DNA of 15,137 nucleotides from Bacteroidota bacterium (GTDB lineage Bacteria; Bacteroidota; Bacteroidia; 2-12-FULL-35-15). Position numbers and translations under genes: made by a program. The notes beneath the pieces are model-generated. The model searched no databases and was not told the DNA's origin. It worked only from the letters and a program-made list of their open reading frames with translations. The stretch is taken from positions 1 through 15,137 of the forward strand of contig JAPLDC010000257.1 in NCBI GenBank assembly GCA_026391935.1. Reading direction: 5' to 3'. Below are positions 13,154 to 15,137 of this stretch, piece after piece (position 1 is the stretch's first letter; every line of letters starts with the position of its first letter).

Positions 13154-15137
13154 TTAATTTTCCACAGTTTCTGTTTCCCATTTAATTGCATTGTTCGGAC
13201 AAACATCAATACACAAACCGCATAAATTACAACGACTCATATCTATTTGAACTTTCCCATTTTCTTTTACCATTGCAGGACAACCGAAATTATCAATACA
13301 ATGATTACATTTCTTGCAAGATTGATAGAGGTCAAACTTCTCAAGTTCAACATCCGTATCTTGATCAAGAGAATTTCTTTTTGGAAGTGTTTGAGTATTT
13401 AATCGTTCCAAAGCAATTTCTCCTTCATACTCAAATTTATAATTCTCTAATAATTTACGGACCCCAATTGCCGCTTTTTTTCCAGAGGCGATTGCTCCGA
13501 TCACACTAATGTTATTTCCGGAGCTAACATCACCTGCAACAAAAACATTTCCATATCCTGTATAGCTATTTTCATTTTTCACTCTTGTGCTTTCATCCTT
13601 CTGAAGAGTTCCGATAATATCTTCTTCCGCAACTTGTCCGATAGCTGTGATCACATGATCACAATTAAAATTCGAAAGCTCCATTTTATTACTAAAGGAA
13701 TGTAGAACTATATTAATTTGATCATTCTTTCCTGCTGAAACTTTTTCTACATAACTATCAAAAATGAATTTCACCCCTTCATCAGCAGCGTGCTTTACTT
13801 CCTCAACAAAAGCTGGCATAGTACTCTCTGTTTCTATACAAGAAACAACAACCTTAATTTCAGGATGCAATTTTTTTGCAGATCTAGCAGCATCAATAGC
13901 ACTATTTCCACCACCGATGATCAGAATTATTGAATTTTCTTTTATATTATTTTTTCGCTGATTGAACATTTTAAGAAAAGACAATGCGTCACTCTTTTTT
14001 GATGAAGAAATATTTTTTTCAACAATGTCAAGAGTTTTAGATCTATTCATTCCTATTGCAAGAACAGTGGAATCAAATTCTTTTTCTAATTTTTCTAAAG
14101 TAAAATCATTTCCTAGCGATCTATTGAAATAAAATTTAACACCCATCTTTTCCAACTGCATTGCTTCGAAATCAAAACCCGATTTATCCATTCTGAAATA
14201 CGGAATAGCGAAGGTGACCATCCCTCCGGCTTTACTTTCTTTTTCAAAAACACTAACATCATAACCAGCTTGTATCAGGTCATAAGCTGCACTTAAACCG
14301 GCAGGCCCTGCACCAATAATGACGACAGATTTATTTTGTTTCTTTGCCTCCTTCGCTCTTTTAATAGGAGCAGAAAAATCAAGAAACAATTCATCAAAAG
14401 AAGAGACGGCTTTTTTGATCAGCTTTATCGGAATAATGTTTTCCTCTTTTGAGAACAATTCGCATGGTCGATGACAAATATCCCCACAGGTACGAGCAAA
14501 TAACATTTTATCCCTAACAATTTCTATAGCAGATTTGAAATCAGTTTCTAACACAGCGTTAAAAAAACCATGATTACAAATGTTTGCCGGACAAAGTTGT
14601 TCAGAACCGGCAATTGAAACTTCCGCAACCAATTTTGATTTCGCTCTTGATAAATTACTTTTTGGAGCATAACAGCGTGAGCATGAAAGAGAACTATCTT
14701 CGTGATTTTCGCATGTATTACAACGATTCGGATCCACAACAATTTTCATTCTTTTATCAATCTTATCTTTGAAATCAGGAAGAAAAATACAAGGAGCTCT
14801 AGAAACAAGAACTGACACTCCTTCATGTTCCATCGCATTATTAACCTTTTCATAACTTTCGTTAACATTAAAAGGATTAATTGTTTCAACCACTTCTATA
14901 CCTAACCCTTTAAGTAAAGCAGGCAAGTCTATTTCATGATATTTTGAAGTCCGTGAAGCTCCAGGATGAGACTGATGACCCGTCATTCCAGTAGTTCTGT
15001 TATCAAATATGATAACCAAAATATTTGCACGTGTATAAACTGCATTCACAAGAGAGGCCAAGCCACTATGAAAGAAAGTTCCGTCTCCCAAAAGAGCAAC
15101 AACCTTTTTACTTTTTTCAGATGAATGAAATGATTCA
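13154..15137 (-). CDS. iorA: Indolepyruvate oxidoreductase alpha subunit fused to a GltD-like NAD(P)-flavoprotein (5' end outside the window)
   Basis: 660 residues visible, open to the right edge, so the N-terminal pyrimidine-binding domain must lie outside. Numbering from base 15136: the TPP-binding domain carries LLGDGTFFHSG (15-25) and NRTTGMTGHQSHPG (46-59). Next comes a Cys group C139, C142, C152, C155, then a GltD-type N-terminal Fe-S domain (C182, C187, C217, C221, C225), an FAD motif IIGAGPAGLSAAYDL (273-287), an NAD(P) motif GGGNSAIDAARSA (408-420), and a second FAD motif GNVFVAGD (529-536). The protein ends with two ferredoxin clusters (C607, C610, C613, C619 and C636, C639, C642, C646). 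Ordinary IorA has only the TPP domain and the terminal ferredoxin. The Arg pair that binds the NADP phosphate in GltD is replaced by SCIETES (431-437), which favours NAD (inference). This would let arylpyruvate oxidation reduce NAD directly, as in phenylglyoxylate dehydrogenase with its separate flavoprotein subunit. Confidence 0.88.
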   Translation of the reverse strand, partial: ESFHSSEKSKKVVALLGDGTFFHSGLASLVNAVYTRANILVIIFDNRTTGMTGHQSHPGASRTSKYHEIDLPALLKGLGIEVVETINPFNVNESYEKVNNAMEHEGVSVLVSRAPCIFLPDFKDKIDKRMKIVVDPNRCNTCENHEDSSLSCSRCYAPKSNLSRAKSKLVAEVSIAGSEQLCPANICNHGFFNAVLETDFKSAIEIVRDKMLFARTCGDICHRPCELFSKEENIIPIKLIKKAVSSFDELFLDFSAPIKRAKEAKKQNKSVVIIGAGPAGLSAAYDLIQAGYDVSVFEKESKAGGMVTFAIPYFRMDKSGFDFEAMQLEKMGVKFYFNRSLGNDFTLEKLEKEFDSTVLAIGMNRSKTLDIVEKNISSSKKSDALSFLKMFNQRKNNIKENSIILIIGGGNSAIDAARSAKKLHPEIKVVVSCIETESTMPAFVEEVKHAADEGVKFIFDSYVEKVSAGKNDQINIVLHSFSNKMELSNFNCDHVITAIGQVAEEDIIGTLQKDESTRVKNENSYTGYGNVFVAGDVSSGNNISVIGAIASGKKAAIGVRKLLENYKFEYEGEIALERLNTQTLPKRNSLDQDTDVELEKFDLYQSCKKCNHCIDNFGCPAMVKENGKVQIDMSRCNLCGLCIDVCPNNAIKWETETVEN

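Noticed and set aside
13153..13209. An earlier ATG for the STAS-like gene that would add 19 residues.
   Set aside because: It would overlap iorA by 56 nt, and the extra residues do not look like the family; the ATG one base after the iorA stop is better placed.
1..15137. CRISPR arrays, insertion sequences and rRNA or tRNA genes.
   Set aside because: No regularly spaced repeats, transposase motifs or recognisable RNA genes were seen on either strand.

Overview
The window is A+T-rich and every supportable gene lies on the minus strand, so transcription runs from high to low coordinates. Shine-Dalgarno sequences are weak or absent, starts are preceded by A-rich stretches, there is one TAnnTTTG-type promoter candidate, and one small protein resembles a STAS/SpoIIAA-like family I know mainly from Bacteroidota. 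Together these point to an anaerobic Bacteroidota-like bacterium. That is an inference; no ribosomal or marker gene is present to confirm it.

Region 1 (15137 down to 6516) is a tightly packed operon of eight genes, several of them overlapping. In transcription order they are: the 3' part of an indolepyruvate oxidoreductase alpha subunit fused to a GltD-like flavoprotein; a STAS-like protein; iorB; the 2Fe-2S and molybdopterin subunits of a xanthine-dehydrogenase-family hydroxylase; a cysteine-synthase-like PLP enzyme; the FAD subunit of the hydroxylase; and a HisC-like aminotransferase. The aminotransferase and the 2-oxoacid oxidoreductase together suggest conversion of an aromatic amino acid through an arylpyruvate to an arylacetyl-CoA.

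Region 2 (6515-6163) is a structured gap. It holds two hairpins ending the upstream operon, two short palindromes, and a candidate promoter for the next operon.

Region 3 (6162-1369) has the gene order bcrC-bcrB-bcrA-bcrD of a Thauera-type, ATP-dependent class I benzoyl-CoA reductase. bcrC, bcrA and bcrD look intact. bcrB carries an in-frame TAG, an internal deletion of about 45-50 codons and a frameshift, so as written the complex could not be made. A perfect 15-bp hairpin with a T-run ends the operon.

Region 4 (1198-1) holds a stand-alone, degenerate C-terminal piece of an AMP-forming acyl-CoA synthetase, followed by the 5' part of an ADP(NDP)-forming acyl-CoA synthetase that runs off the window.

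As a working model (inference), an aromatic amino acid is transaminated and oxidatively decarboxylated to an aryl-acyl-CoA. The aryl-CoA could then be cleaved for ATP by the NDP-forming synthetase or directed toward ring reduction. The molybdenum hydroxylase would act on an unknown aromatic or heterocyclic intermediate. The least usual elements are the IorA-GltD fusion, the cysteine-synthase gene inside the hydroxylase operon, the STAS-like gene between the two Ior subunits, the catalytically incomplete synthetase C-domain, and the broken bcrB.
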